DNA of 64,000 bases from Staphylotrichum longicolle (GCA_019096155.1 JAHCVI010000004.1:3844001-3908000); one strand, 5' to 3'. Positions 1 to 12,401 are shown, counted from the stretch's first letter. A program made the numbers and translations. The notes: generated from the letters alone by a model not told the origin.

Positions 1-753
1 GAGAAGCAACCACCTGGGTTACAGCCCAGTTGTTGCCGTTGGCTCTGTTATTCGGGGCGACGAAAGCCTCAGTCCACCCAGACTTGCGGCAAATGAGGGC
101 CTCTTGAGAGTCCCCAGCCAAATGGCTTTGTCATGGCAGGATGGTCGACACCGGTCCTCACCGACATTGGACTTCTCTGGCCGCGGCGTGCAGGCGGCAC
201 ATGCGACTCCTTTGGCCCGGCCGCTTTGCCAACGGGCAGCTGGCAGATGGCATAGGTGTTCCCCCTAAGGAGGCAAGGTACCGAAACAACGACAGCGTGG
301 TGCTAGTTACCTGGGTGAGCTTAGGTATCTTGGTGTAAATCACGATCATTCGCGTTGGCCCCGTCTGAAACTGGCTCCTGTCGGGCCCGCGGCTTGACCC
401 AATCCCTTGCGGCACTGGAATCATCACATTGCCAGGCCCCATTCATGTAAGGTCCGGTAGGTACGTTCATACTACGTACCGCGCCGCCCATCCCGCCTCC
501 CGGCGATCCCAACAAGGCCTGGCCAGTTTGGGCTTTGTTGGATGCTTGCCGCCCCAGCCATCTCATGTTGGATGGCGATGCTCCCGGATTGGATGCCAAG
601 CCACTCCTTCCGTCGGCCCACTGTTCATCCATCGATTGACCCCGCCCCCACCATTCTTAACGACTTCTACATTCCCTCATTCCAACCTTTTGCACTCATT
701 TTGCTACTCAGCATTGGAGCGTCGGTTTTTCGCTTTGCAGTGCCAGAGATTGA
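1..753. other. upstream intergenic region, no gene seen
   Basis: No reading frame here looks like a protein family I know. The stretch from about 640 to 753 is pyrimidine-rich and is probably the 5' untranslated region or promoter of the kinase-like gene that follows. Confidence 0.4.
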
Positions 754-1747
754 ATGATGCCACCAGAAGACGGCGCGGCACCACCGCACTTCGATGCCGT
801 CGTCGACCCGAATGCGGCTGCGCGGGCATTCGCCCTAACCATGTCCGAAGACGAACTCTGCCAGCGGACTTGGGGGTTATATCGCCCGTTCCTCGCCTAC
901 CCGCCTGAGCGCCCCATGGTGTTCGTCAAGTTCGGTGGGCACGAGAAGCAGGCCGAGGCAGACATGCAGAGGCTCGCCTACGACTGGCTGCGCCAGCAAC
1001 GCCAGGAGAATCCCAGCTGCAACATCTATGTCCCCGAAGTCTTCAAGGTCTTTAGTAGAGACGACGCCACCTTCATCATAATGGAGCTTCTCACGGCAGC
1101 CCACGTCAACGACTTTGCCAAAACATTTGACCCTGCCATCTGGAAGCAGAACGAGGCTCGCTACTACGAAATGATTGTCGAGGGAATCCGTTTGCTGAGC
1201 CTCATGCCGGTCCCACCGGACGCGACTCCTGGCCCATACACCCGCGCAAAACGCTTTATCAAACACATGCTCTTCAAAGACCAGGAAGCCCCGGTCATCT
1301 ACGATACCATCGAGGACCTGGAAGGCCACTTGAACAGGGTATGGCCGTTCACAGCGGCGTCGATTGTGCGTTTGTACCTTTGCTAAAGGTACCATTCAAC
1401 AGGTCGCAGAAATCGCATACGACCATGAGCCCGGCCCGCCGCCCAAGGTCGCTCTCGAGAAAGAACTCGTTTTCTGCTACACCGATTTCAATGACGAGAA
1501 CTTCATGTTCGCCAATGGCCCGGACGGCCGTCCTCGTCTCTACATTGTTGATTTTGAACACGCCTCGTTTCTACCGCTCAGCTTCCTCTCCTACGCTGTC
1601 TTGGGTCGCAAACCTCGCTGGTACACGAGCAAGTGGGTACGAGACACTCTGGGCCCCTCTCTCCCGCAGCACAACATTGAGGTTATGAAAAGAATATCCT
1701 ATCTCTTTCAAATATGCACGACGGGTCTTGGACTTAAGGATAAATAG
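754..1747 (+). CDS. APH/choline-kinase-like phosphotransferase family protein
   Basis: Two exons, 754-1338 and 1403-1747, give 309 aa. The 64-nt intron starts GTATGG, has a TGCTAAA branch-like site and ends CAACAG. Seen: an N-lobe segment with VFVKFGGHEKQAEA (possible ATP-lysine strand), then a catalytic-loop-like YTDFNDENFMF and a metal-binding-like YIVDFEHA near the C-terminus. These fit the Asp...Asn and Asp-Phe-Glu positions of the aminoglycoside phosphotransferase/choline kinase fold, although the usual H-G-D is replaced by Y-T-D. Such genes are abundant in filamentous ascomycetes and most have no known substrate. There is no signal peptide, so it is probably cytosolic. Two adjacent ATGs (754 and 757) could be used. 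The family call is fairly safe; the substrate is unknown. Confidence 0.8.
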
Positions 1748-3465
1748 TGTCCGACATCCATAGCAATGCACTGCTTATTTTCGTGATGCTGCTCCAAATG
1801 GTTTAGAGTTTGACGGCGCATGGTTGAGCGAAGGGGCGTTCTGGTCTAAGTAGTCGCCTGGTTTCTTGTCGATGGTGAAGTCGTGGAGGTCCTGCGGACC
1901 TGTGAGCTAACTAGGACCTTACAGTAATTAGCGTGAGCTCGGGGTGTTCTGTCAGCCCTTCGCCAACCCCTGCCAGCAGCGAAATTTCCATTCGTGGAGC
2001 CCGTTTGGGAAGCCCCCTCAGCCCCCTGCGTGGATCTTTTGGAGAACCTACCCCACCTGTGTCCACCCACAGTGCAAGGTGGCTTGAGGGTGGTTCGGAC
2101 GACTCAATGCAGGAACCCGCCTGGAGCGGGAAGCTTTTGGAGCTTCGACTTCAGATGATCCCGAGGCCCAACATCGCCACTTTGGAACGACCCCTCTGTT
2201 CTTCCAGCGGCCACAAACCGTCATTGACCATAGGTAGATCCAACCTCGATGCGGTTTCCAGGAAAAGGGGTCCCAAGATGGCGGAACGTCAGCATGGAAG
2301 CGAACCGTGCCACAAGTAAATTGCCCTGCATGCGCGGCATCGACATGCCGGGCCGCATTTCTATATCGGGACCCTTGAAGCGGAAGCTGCAAAACAACCA
2401 GGACAGAGAGTCGCTGGCTTTCCTGCATGTCGCGCACGTATGCAGCAACAAGGGCATTCCTACAGACTGTCGGCGCAATACCGTGTTCAAATCCGGTGTT
2501 GTCGGAGATTCTCGAGTGTCTTGCTTGACATCCATATTTGATGGTGGCTGACATTGACTTTCCTGTGGCCAGGGGTTGTCACCTGCATTCGACGGCCTCC
2601 CTGTCAAGGGCCAGCACCCCTTCCCACTCACCCTTCATGATTCCAGCTGTAGGAGGTGTCGAGAACAAAAAAAAGAAAACAAAAGGCAAAAATAACATTG
2701 GCAAAACCGAGCAGAAAACTTCAAGTAAACGGACCACCAAGGAGCCCAAAAACGTGGAAAGTGAAATCCCAGACGGGACCCATGAACCCATCATCGCCGT
2801 TCGTCTCCACAACGCGAGTGCAGGGGAGGAAAGGGCCGCTGCCCCTGGATGGAAATAGGTGGGCCAAGGTTGCCTTCCCCCGGATTGATGATTGGGCTGC
2901 TGTGCCATCGCTCCTCCCTGAAACAGTTTAAACCTCGCGCAGGCCCTCCTCCGCGCAGGGAGAAGTTGCGACTTTCTTGCCTTCGCTGCCCACAACCCAT
3001 TTCTCCTCGCGGGGTCGGCTTCACACTCTCCTTCTGCACTTCCATTCTTCCCGGGTTTGTCGTCGTCTTCGCACTTTACGGCGTCCACGGCCGGAACCCA
3101 CCACATTCGTTTCTTCCAGGTTTTCATCGACACAGTCAGCCACCACACATTCCATTCTTTACGCCTGCGATCACTCTTTCCTCGCGGCTTCCCATGTCAC
3201 TGCAACCTCACCACGACCGACATTCGTATTTCACACTCGTATCAACATCACCTCCATTCGATTCGTTGCGGACAACCAACACAACCATTACCGATATTTC
3301 CTCTGGCAGATGATCTTTTGAGCCTTTGTTGAGCCATACCGCGAAACTATCTACGCCCTGAGCCCCAGATCTCATTGAAGGGTTTCATCAGAATCTCTCT
3401 TTCTTTACAGCCGGAGGCTACTCATTCTTCCCCGTCTGTTCTGTCACCATCGTTCAACCGGCATC
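1748..3465. other. 1.7-kb intergenic region, long pyrimidine-rich leader at the end
   Basis: I see no convincing gene. Open frames of up to 189 codons on the minus strand (2579-3148) have no recognisable family, composition or splice pattern. From about 2990 to 3460 the plus strand is very rich in C and T (many TTC, CACA and CCAC runs), as in promoters and 5' UTRs of highly transcribed fungal genes, so it probably belongs to the CFEM gene downstream. Confidence 0.4.
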
Positions 3466-4443
3466 ATGTTGGGGATTCGATCCTTGGCCCTGCTCTCGTT
3501 GGCCGTGCTCGCCAGCGCCCAGTCTATGGACAGTCTGGACCCCTGCGGTGTAAGTCTGTGACGGGCTGGCGTCCGCCCTGGGAAGCAGGACTTGGCTGAC
3601 GACCAGACAGAAACAATGTTACACCACGGCCCTGAACAATGCGGGCACGTTCAACTGTGCGGCTATGGACTTCAACTGCTTGTGCCGCGTTCCCGACTTC
3701 ACTCACGCAATCAACGACTGCGCTGCCGCCGCTTGCCCGCCCGGCTATGCGCCCACCGTCTCGAACGCAGCGGTCGCAATGTGTGCTAGTGAGTAACCGG
3801 TCGGGTGTCGAGGGCTAGACACCAGCTAACCTAAGGCCCAGCTGCCACACTCCCCGCCGGAGCCCCAGCCCCGACTTCTTCGACCCCGCCGGCAACACCT
3901 CCCCCCGCGACAACTCAGGCGCCAACGTCGACATCCCACTCCTCCTCTGAGGTCCCGCCGACAAGCTCGACAAGCTCCACTCTCGCGACTTCGACAACGT
4001 CAGCATCTTCGTCATCGGCGCCAACGTCATCAAAAGCCCCTGCATCATCGACCACGTCAGCGGCCGCAGTGACCAAGGCAGCCAGTGGCACCACATCTGC
4101 GGCCTCAGCAGCAGCAACTTCGGAAGCTCCCGCCGCTGACTCTGGTTCTGGCGGGCTCTCGGACGCTGCCAAGATTGGCGTCGGCGTCGGCGTTGCCGCT
4201 GCAGTTCTTGCGCTTCTCGGCATTGCTGGCTGCATCTTCATGCGCAAGCGGCGGGCGAGCCAGCCGCCGCCCCCTGCGATGGACCGGTATAAGATCTCGG
4301 CCCCGATGCCAAGCGACGAGCATGCATACACGCACAACAACAACTCGGAATACGACATTGGCGCAAGTGAGCTGGAGATGAAGAGCTACCGATACGAGGA
4401 CATGCTGCCGCGGCAGCAACAACAGCCACGACAAATGGTCTAG
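3466..4443 (+). CDS. CFEM-domain single-pass surface protein
   Basis: Three exons, 3466-3549, 3611-3788 and 3842-4443, give 287 aa. Introns have GTAAGT and GTGAGT donors. Residues 1-19 form a signal peptide (MLGIRSLALLSLAVLASAQ). Residues about 20-88 hold eight cysteines in CFEM order, starting with DPCG and KQC and including NCLC; CFEM domains of fungi act in haem/iron capture, adhesion or host sensing. A long Thr/Ser/Ala/Pro-rich stalk follows, then one transmembrane helix at about 200-221, a KRR stop-transfer and a roughly 65-residue cytoplasmic tail rich in Q and Y. The transmembrane anchor instead of a GPI signal suggests a sensor or receptor of the PTH11-less, single-pass kind. The Asp that binds haem in some CFEM proteins is not certain from the sequence. 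Confidence 0.88.
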
Positions 4444-5095
4444 ATGGACAATGCTCGTAGGTCTGTGTTGGCAGAGAGTTCCCGTGCGGCGCGCAGAGGC
4501 GTTTCAATCTAGAAGGGGAAGGATGGGCGACCATGTGAGGATCAATTGGTGATCTAGGAGGTGGAGGAACTGTGGGTCCATGGCTGGAGTCGCAGATGCA
4601 CAGCAGACAGAGGGGAATGTAACCTGGCGATGTGCTGTGAGACTGAACTTGTGCGCCGCAAGCAGAATCTCAACGCGGGGTTGGATGAGTTGCTCTAGGA
4701 GCAAGTTTGGAAACGAATCCCGATGTTTTCGGGGCCGATACTCTTCCATGAGGCTGTTAGGCTTGGGGTCTTTGGGACAGTGCCGTTTCCTCCATCTTTT
4801 TGAGTTTGGCGTCAGGTGTCAGCGGGGGATGGATTTGCAAGCCTTGTTTATACCACGTTAGCGGCCATGTGGCTGCTCGGATAACGTCCTTCTATTTGTA
4901 CATATTTCTCGCCGTAGCGGCAAACCAAAAATTGCAGGCTCAGGAGGCTTCTTCACCCTTGCCGTGCGCTGTTACTGATACAAGCCAAGAGATTGGCCAT
5001 GATTGCATGTGCCTTGTTGAGCCCAAGGAGGGGTGTCCTTCTCTGCCTTTCGATAATACACTGTGTACCGCGTCGGATAGTCGCCGGCAAGGCGT
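4444..5095. other. convergent intergenic region
   Basis: This lies between the 3' ends of the CFEM gene and the minus-strand uL22m gene. No gene is seen; both 3' UTRs and terminators are expected here. Confidence 0.4.
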
Positions 5096-6307
5096 CTACC
5101 ACGAGTACCACTGCCGCTGGGCGGTGACCGGGCGGTCGGGGAGGTGGACCCAGGGGCCCTGGCGGATCTTTTGGGCTTGCCGCTCGGCGTGCTCGCGCAA
5201 CCGAGTCTTTTCCTCCTTGAGGACGATCGAGATGCCTGGGGAGATGTTAGCCAAAAAAATTGAACTAGTCAGGTGGTTGGACAGTGAAAACTCACTCGTC
5301 GTAGGCCTGTGCTTGATGTTGACGCGGCCACGAGCGCGGTAGTCGGGCACCTTGCCGCGCCACGGCCCGCGGTTCACCCACGCCTCGGCGACGTACATGC
5401 GCGTCGGGTCGTCAATCTTGACCCACTTGCCGTCCTTTGTCTGGATCTCGACCGTCTCGCCGTTGGCCTGTATCCCGGACGCCTCGCCCTCGCCCTCGCC
5501 CTCGGCGGCGAGCGCCCGCTTCGCGCCCAGGCCCATCCCCCGCTCGGCCACGGCCAGGTCCCGCGCCAGCTCCAGCTGGTACCGCACCTCCTGCGCCATC
5601 TTCTTCTTGCTGAAGCGCATCTGCACCAGCGCCTCGGCCACCGTCTTGCCCTGGATCTGGTGGGCCAGCTTGACGAGCTTCTTGGTGCTCGTGGCCAGGA
5701 AGGGCGACTTGGTCGTCATCTGGCGCTCGGTGCGGGCGATGCGCGCCGCGCGGGGCTCCCGGCTGAAGGGGTCCGTCCCGCTGCGCACCTGCCGGATCAC
5801 CATCTTGCGCTCCCAGCGGATGCGGCTGCGCGGGTCCGGGTCGACGGCGCGGGCGAGGTGCTCGCGCACGAGCGAGGCGCCGGCGCGGGTGTAGGCGCCC
5901 TTGGGCCGGTCGGCGGCGGCGGCGTCGGTGGGCGCGGCCTTTCGATCTCGTCTTCGAAGATGGCGGGGCCTTCGATGCGCGAGGAGAGCGAGTTGACGAG
6001 GGCCTTGCGGGTCTCTTGGCTACCCGTCACTTGGGACTCGAGGGCGGACTCGGAGGTGGATTTGGCGCTCTTGCGGTTCCAGAACCATTGGTTGGACGGG
6101 GTAGTGTGGATGGGGCGGGCGGACGGGGTGTTGTTGGTGTTCGGGGAGAGGGAGAGCGACTGGAGGGCTGGGAGGAGAGAGGAGGTCGGGGTCGCCGTGA
6201 GCGCCGGGGCTGGTTGGAGGTGTTAGTTTTGGTTTCTTGGAGTCAATTGATGTGCAATAGGTCTCACCGCTCCGGATCAGCCGCCTCGACGGCACACTGA
6301 GGCTCAT
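5096..6307 (-). CDS. mrpl22: mitochondrial large-subunit ribosomal protein uL22m (frameshifted in this sequence)
   Basis: Three minus-strand exons: 6268-6307, 5296-6209 and 5096-5235. The product would be about 364 aa. The N-terminus (MSLSVPSRRLIRSA...) and an Ala/Ser/Thr-rich stretch suit mitochondrial import. The C-terminal half is a typical L22 domain: a basic helix from WERKMVIRQVRSG, then LAHQIQGKTVAEALVQMRFS, and the end ISIVLKEEKTR...PVTAQRQWYSW. The protein lines the exit tunnel of the mitoribosome. Odd point: in exon 2 the frame changes by one base next to a TTT run at 5940-5942 (AAA on the coding strand); the CDS sums to 1094 nt, and one added base gives 365 codons exactly. Because this is an essential-type gene with well conserved sequence on both sides, I infer a consensus error rather than a real mutation. 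Confidence 0.88.
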
Positions 6308-7204
6308 GGCGGCGATGGGGATGGCATGGACGTGTGGGTTGGGCGGGTATCGGGCGACGTTTGGAGACGCGGAACGTTGAAAAAGTTCAGCCGGCAACCT
6401 CCGTAGTGACGCGCTAGCCGCATTGGGCCCCACCGTCAACAGCCGCCTTCTCCTGTCTCAGGGTCCAAGTCTGGGTGCACCTTCCCGGCTCCTGCACGCA
6501 AAACTTCAACAACTGCATGCAGAATTCGATGCTGCAGCCTAAACGCAACCTCGTTCCTTCCAGGTTGTTCTAGTTTTTTTCATGGGTCTCCAAACTCCTG
6601 ACGGCGTGCATCCGGTCATGAAGAGGAGATTCCCAGTTTGCACCTGCCCCTTCGATTCACCTCCAACAAGACTCAGCTCGCTGTGACAACAACCTCCTTG
6701 AGAAAAACTACTAAAGAGACAAGGCGCTTTGTAATGGATCGAGGGTTCTATTCAAGACTGTGCTCTTTGCTTGATCGCTGGAAAGCTCATGTGATGGGTG
6801 GTCAATGGAGGTCGCCAGCAACAAGGCTGTCCTGCCATCTCATTGCATCTGAATGGCGACACACAGGAAATCAGTGTTGCACCGAGGGGGAGAGCAGCAG
6901 TGTTTGTGACTTCCACGCTATTTTGGATTGCAAGCCTTGTTCCTTGCCATATTTTCTCTTCTCCCTCTTCCTTCTTTGCTGCGATCCTCCTGTTTCCTCC
7001 CAGCATATCATCGTGCCTCAACAGGTCTGGGTTTGCTGCGAGTGCAGTTCTTCCATCCCAGTTCTTTCTTCCCCGTGGAAGGTACTCGAATAGCAGTACA
7101 CTCTTCACAAACAATATTCCCAAACCACACAACTCTTCTGCTCCTTCGCAGTATGCTCCGTTCGGGGCCTCACTTGGCGACACCTGCAAACCGAACGAAA
7201 TACC
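6308..7204. other. divergent promoter region between uL22m and a surface protein gene
   Basis: About 0.9 kb with no supported gene. The distal part (6950-7200) is rich in TTCC/CTTC tracts and ends in a CACAAACAATATTCCC-type leader next to the start of the downstream gene. Confidence 0.35.
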
Positions 7205-8381
7205 ATGATGCCCATCATGATACCTTTCAGCTCGCCTCTCCTCTTCTTTTCCCTTTTTGTCGCTGTCATCACCAACTCTGACCGCTGCTACTCCCCGATT
7301 GGCGACCCGGTGGATTCAGTTGCGAGTTGCTCGCAGACCGGCCTCTGCTGCCGAGAGGGCGACCTCTGCCTGAACAGAACTCTCTGCGTCGCTGACCTCC
7401 TCACCGACACCCCATCTTACTACCGTGGATCATGCCTTGATCAGGCTTGGGAGGATCCAACATGCCCCAACTTCTGTCTAGCATCCGGACCGAAGGAAGG
7501 CACAGTGGCAGTGTATCCATGCGCCGACAAAGACACCAATACAAGGTGGTACTGCGACGGAGCTGGTCCACCGCACGCCACTTGCGATTCAGTCGATGGT
7601 TACTTCGATTTGTCCGGTATGTGGTCCAACTCCCTCTCCAGACTTGGCGGAATCGCTGACATCTAGCTTAGACAACATGGCCGTGTATGCCACCGCGGGA
7701 ACGAAGCCCGGGCCTTCCTCTGTGTCGAGTTCAGCAGAAGAGAGCACAACCGCAGCCGGCGGCTCTACCGAAGACCAAGACAGGACAAGCACCTTGAGTA
7801 CATTAAACACCATACAGCCCTCGTTGGGGCCTCCCAACGATACGACGACTGAGTCAAGCTCTGTACAACCTTCGTTGAGCTCCCCGCCCCTGGACACCGC
7901 GACTGACACGACACCTCCCGAGTCGATCCCCACGAACCCTACGGCTTCGACTGACGTGCCATCGTTCCCATTGCCCGCACCAAGTCCGTCGAGTCCTCCC
8001 CCAACCGATATCACGGTTATTCCGAGCCCGTCAACTACACCAGGACCAGACACGGACGGGCCCGGCACTCCGACACCAACTCCATCTGTGACACCAGAGG
8101 ACGACGGAAAATCCACTTTGGCGGTCCCTATCGGTGTCGGAGTGGCCGTAGGCACATCGGTCTTGATCGCTGCCAGCGTTCTCGTATTTTTCTACCAGCG
8201 CAAGCGACGCCGCCAGGCACCGGTACGGGCCGAGACACCGCCGCCGTTCGAGTTTGAGTACATCAACAACCAGGCTCCTGATTGGCTGGGACCTTCATAC
8301 GGGGCCAAACCGCCTGGGACGCATGGCGGAAGCAGATTCGCAGGAGAGGGCGGGGGCACTGGAAGGGTCGAGTTGCCTTGA
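7205..8381 (+). CDS. Cys-rich single-pass surface protein with Ser/Thr/Pro stalk
   Basis: Exons 7205-7616 and 7672-8381 give 373 aa; the 55-nt intron has a GTATGT donor and ends CTTAG, the acceptor that keeps the frame. Residues 1-23 are a signal peptide. Residues about 27-140 hold some 14 cysteines in a CY...C...CC...C...C pattern seen in many Sordariomycete predicted surface proteins, beginning DRCYSPIGDPV. A 140-residue Ser/Thr/Pro-rich stalk follows, then a transmembrane segment at about 287-312 (IGVGVAVGTSVLIAASVLVF) with an RKRRR stop-transfer and a short acidic/aromatic tail. The architecture is like wall-stress sensors (Wsc/Mid2 type) although the ectodomain is not a WSC domain. Function unknown; two ATGs (codons 1 and 2) are possible starts. 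Confidence 0.8.
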
Positions 8382-9219
8382 AGGCTGAGGCGTGAGAAGG
8401 TGGCGGTTGAGGAGGCTGCCGTGGTGTGTGTATGTATGCCTAGTCGCTGGCTCCTTTGCTTGATGATTCGTTCAATGAACCGGCATTTCTTTTTGCACTT
8501 GACGTCAAGGTGCCAGCATGAAGGTTCCGTGTGCCAAATGCGGCATGGCTTCAGCACCTCCGGAGACTTACACAGCGAAAAAACAGGGCCGACTCTCGGG
8601 AACGGGCCAACTGGAATGGCGGGCTCGGGTCAGCCTGACGGCCAGCTGCTCGGGCATTTTGGTGCCCCATGCACCAAGAAAGCGCAAACAACGGAGGGTC
8701 GGCGCCTCGCCTCTTAGCTCCGGAGCTCGCGCTGCGCAATCGCCGGTCATTTCCCCAGGGCCAAGAGCCAGCCTGAGCGAGCCCAGATGATCGGGGCGGC
8801 GGCACGGGGCACACATGGACCGATGCCAACCCATTTCGATCCACTCAACGCTCGATAGACACGCAGACCATGTCGCATTCCAGACGCCCCTTGACATCGT
8901 TTCGTCTTTGGTGCACTGAAAGGGGGATCGCGTGGCCGGCCCAACGCAAATTTGACAGGGCCTGGCCTTCAGTCATACCAAGTAGAAGGTTTTTGGCCTG
9001 CAGGCTGAGAATATGAATACCATTGTCGTCGCATCGTCCTCGTCGTCCTTTCCTGGACAAGTCCCTTGAAGCTGAACGTTAACGCTATTCTGACATCTCA
9101 CTACCGACTTGGCGCACCTGCAGCACACAACTCACACAGCAGACGTCATCCCACCCCGACACCAACCACCACCACCACAGACATACTTTATTATCAGACG
9201 CAGCCAAGTTCAGCCAAGC
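8382..9219. other. intergenic region
   Basis: No gene is supported. Short frames on both strands look random in composition. A poly-A run (about 9311-9322) lies just downstream, in the intron of the next gene. Confidence 0.35.
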
Positions 9220-10269
9220 ATGTCGTCCAACGCGGGCCAAACGGTATGTCCCATCTCTGAGTCCAAGCCACCGATCGCCTTTTCTTCCAGAAGAAAAGAA
9301 GAAACAACAACAAAAAAAAAAGAGTCCCAAAATGGCAACTCAGCACTAACACTCCGCCTCCCATCTCCACAGGCCCTCAAACCCCCCTATCCACCCAACA
9401 CAACCCCGATGGGCGGCGTCCCCGCCGTGACCCCAGACATCCCCGTGAGCGCCGTGCTCCTCGCTCTGTTCGCCCTCGGCGCCATAACCCACATCACGCT
9501 CTTCCGCCTCAGCCTGCGCCGGGGGCGCAAGTTCATCTTCTCCCTGCTGCTCATGGGCTTCTGCTTCACGCGCATCGCCGCCCTCTCGCTGCGCATCGTG
9601 TGGGCGCGCAACCCGACCAACGCCAACATCGCGCTGGCCGCTAACATCCTGGTCGCGGCCGGCGTGATCATCTTGTTTATCGTCAACCTCATCTTCACTT
9701 CATGCTTCGTCGTTGTTTGGTGGTCGGTGGTGGCGTGCACGTGCAGCATGTTCACGCTGGACATGGACGCGCGGCAGAAGGAGAGGAAGGTGACGCTGTT
9801 CGCGTGGTGTACATGACCGTGCTGGCCTTTTTGCCGGCCGTGGGCGTGACGCTGGCCAAGGTGCTGCCGAACCGGGGGCCGTACCCGAGCGAGACGTTTG
9901 GGAAGGGACCAAGGTGGCGCTGGTCGTTTCACCCTCCTGACGCTCGGGGCCGGGTTCAGGTGCGGTGTCAACTTTGCGGCCAAGCCGATCGGCGTGGTCG
10001 AGTGGTACCACTCCCGGGCAGCGTTCTACTGCTTCAACTTCATGATTGAGATCATCGTGGTGTATGTATACCTTGTTGAGCAGCGGTTCTATGTGCCCAA
10101 GGGCACCTCAAAGCCGGGCGACTACTCGAGGCTTCAAGAACAAGAGGGCGAGTTGCAAGAGGTTAAGGAGGCGACGGATGGCTCCGGCGCTAGCACCGAC
10201 CGAGGAGGAAGGACCTGGTGTGAGATGCATCGAGTTCAGTTTGTTCTGTATGAATCACCTGTACTTTAA
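9220..10269 (+). pseudogene. broken multi-pass membrane protein, DUF3112-like
   Basis: Start MSSNAGQT (9220-9243), intron 9244-9372, then exon from 9373. Membrane helices are clear: VSAVLLALFALGAITHITLF, FIFSLLLMGFCFTRIAALSL and ALAANILVAAGVIILFIVNL. These, with LRIVWARNPTN, MFTLDMDARQ and LTLGAGFRCGVNF, match what I remember of the fungal DUF3112 seven-helix family. The coding sequence is interrupted: about 40-50 expected residues are missing after NLIF near 9700-9735; the frame shifts near 9806 (a stop follows at 9814), near 9906 and near 9928. All three shifts are in the direction of one missing base. The last frame runs to 10269 through YCFNFMIEIIVVYVYL. Either the gene has decayed or the consensus is poor here; the internal deletion favours some real decay. 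Function of the family is unknown. Confidence 0.7.
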
Positions 10270-10753
10270 TTTTAATCGCATAGAACCCTCACACTCTGAT
10301 ACACATCCCGGTTGGATTAAGTCGCCTCGTTCAAACTATGACCACAGCTCAGGCGGCATTGTGAGATGGATATGCCATCCCCAACCTTTGCACACGTGCG
10401 CTCAGAGTCTTGTTACCTCTAGGTGTACCTTGCCCATTTGACAAAAGATGTTGGGGGTGTTTGAATACCACTGACCAGTCCGCAATCCCAACAGCTCGGC
10501 TGGGTCTCCGGTTTACAGAAGGGCATCCGGCAACATGATTCAGACGACAACTTTGTGGCACCGAAATCCCATCCTGGCTCCTTGCCAGCCCTGGAGACTA
10601 ACAAGTTCAAGCGGGACTCAGAGATGCACAAACTCGGACGAGATGCAGCACAACACGAGGGAGTTTCAATAATGTCTTTGAAATGCTTCCGTCTCTGACG
10701 TGCTGCCCAATCCCCGCCCTGTACGGGCATAGTAATATTTCCATCTGGGCCCT
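10270..10753. other. convergent intergenic region
   Basis: No gene seen between the broken membrane protein and the minus-strand kinase-like gene. Confidence 0.35.
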
Positions 10754-11747
10754 CTACTCCTTGTACGGAGGCTCATCACCTCTCAGCGCCGGAATCCGAT
10801 AAGTGATGAATTTGGGAAGCGCTTTCATCGTGATTTCACCACACCCCACCTTTCCCTCTTCCCAGAAAAAGGCATCCAACAGTGTACCGAGAAGGACGGC
10901 ATCCTGAACGAGGTTGATGTTGCTTTCCAGCACGTCACGAGTCCCCTTAGGCATCCCACCAAACAACTCGCTCCAAAACGCCCGCTCGGCGACCTCAAAC
11001 TCGTCCGGCATCCAGAACTCCCCTCCAGTGAATTCCCCAGCGAGGGTGTGGATGCGGCCGAAACCCACGCCAAAGGGCTTCGGGGCGGACAGCTCCCAGT
11101 CAATGACGCCTGTGACATCGCAAGCCTCGTCAATGAGCACGTTGACATCGTTGAGATCGTAGTCGGTGACCCAAAGCGGAAGGCTACCCAGCTCGTCCAG
11201 CTTGTTGAGCAGGCCCTCGAGCAAAGAGCGGTAGGCCGCAACTTCGTCCAGCTGGCTCGCCAAAATGGCCATGAGGGCGGACCTTGGCACACACAGCCTC
11301 GCTGCAGGTCTCGGCAAGACAACCCCTAGAGAAGACGCGGCCGAGCGACTTGTTGACGGCGACGCGGCCGTCGGCACCCTTGCCAGCAACGCCGTGAACC
11401 CACATCTTGCCCGGAAGACGATTGAATGAGTAGGCCCAGGCGCCTTCCTCCGCCAGTTCCTGGTCAGGGAGAGCAGTCGCTTCGGGGACCACATCGCCCA
11501 GTGCTCCCTTTGCAACCCTGAACGCGTCGAGATCGAGCTGCTCGGTGCGGAACTGCACGACCACTTCGCGGCCGTCCGCGAGCTTAACGAAGAAGGTCCT
11601 GCTGTACATCCCCTGCACGGGCGGCCGGTCGATTTGCTTGGAGGCGCTGCCCAAGTGTTCCAGGACAAGCTTTTTGATTCGCCTGACCTGTTTCGTTGGG
11701 GTGTTGAGCGACCTGGGGAGGTCGTTGTCTGATGTGATTAGCGGCAT
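10754..11747 (-). CDS. APH-like phosphotransferase family protein (one frameshift)
   Basis: A single minus-strand exon starts at 11747 (MPLITSDNDLPRSL). N-lobe: TFFVKLADGREVVVQFR. C-lobe: LPLWVTDYDLNDVNVLIDEA, a catalytic-loop-like Asp...Asn, then VTGVIDWELS (metal-binding Asp), then GRIHTLAGEFTGGEFWMP, a segment typical of fungal phosphotransferase-family proteins. The reading frame changes near 11268-11275, between ...SEAV..KVRPH and MAILASQLDEV. The length, 994 nt, is one base over 331 codons, which fits one inserted (or two missing) bases. No intron with usable GT and AG signals explains the change. Probably a 330-aa cytosolic protein of unknown substrate. It is only distantly similar to the gene at 754-1747. 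Confidence 0.78.
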
Positions 11748-12401
11748 AGTGTAGGTGTTTGCTGTGAGCGGTGGTCGTGTGGAGAGACAGACAAGACAGC
11801 GAGGAGGTGGCGTTGCTGTGTAGATGGAATGAAGCGAAATGGTCAGGGAGAGGAACAAAGAGCTAACTTCGAAATGAGAAAATGTCAATGTCTCCTGCAG
11901 TGTGTTGACTGTTTGTTTTGTGTGTCGGATTATGTCCTGTTGGCTCCAACATCATCGCGGATTGGCCGAACCTGTGAAACTGACCAGGGGTACGACTTGA
12001 ACTCATGCAGCAACAGTCAACAGAACGTAAGGCATGTTCATCATTGCTTTGCAGCCAGGAACCCAGAAGGAGCACAGAAAAACCAGTCACATCACCGTCC
12101 CGCACGCGTTTGGTTCATGGGGTTGCATTATCCATCTGCCATCTAGCGACGGATCATATCCGCCGCAAGGGCTGCCATGACAAGATGCATTTTTCCCAGC
12201 TCCCCGTCTTTCATTTCCTTGCCATGAAAGCGACCAAAAGCGAGACAAGCAGTCCGAAGTACGCCCCCACCATGGAATCCGTCGAAAGAGCCCCGGTGCG
12301 CACCACACGCTCCCGGCCTCCCGCGTAGCGTAGCGATGCAAACCCCCTCCCTGCGACCCCTCCTTCCCCGGCCCCGACACCGAAACCCACACACCGGTAT
12401 C
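11748..12401. other. intergenic region
   Basis: This lies between the promoter of the kinase-like gene and the 3' end of RACK1. No gene is seen; the part near 12402 should hold the RACK1 3' UTR. Confidence 0.35.

Noticed and set aside
5309..6226. 305-codon plus-strand frame
   Set aside because: Antisense to uL22m; composition is Gly/Ala/Arg/Leu-rich as expected for a shadow frame.
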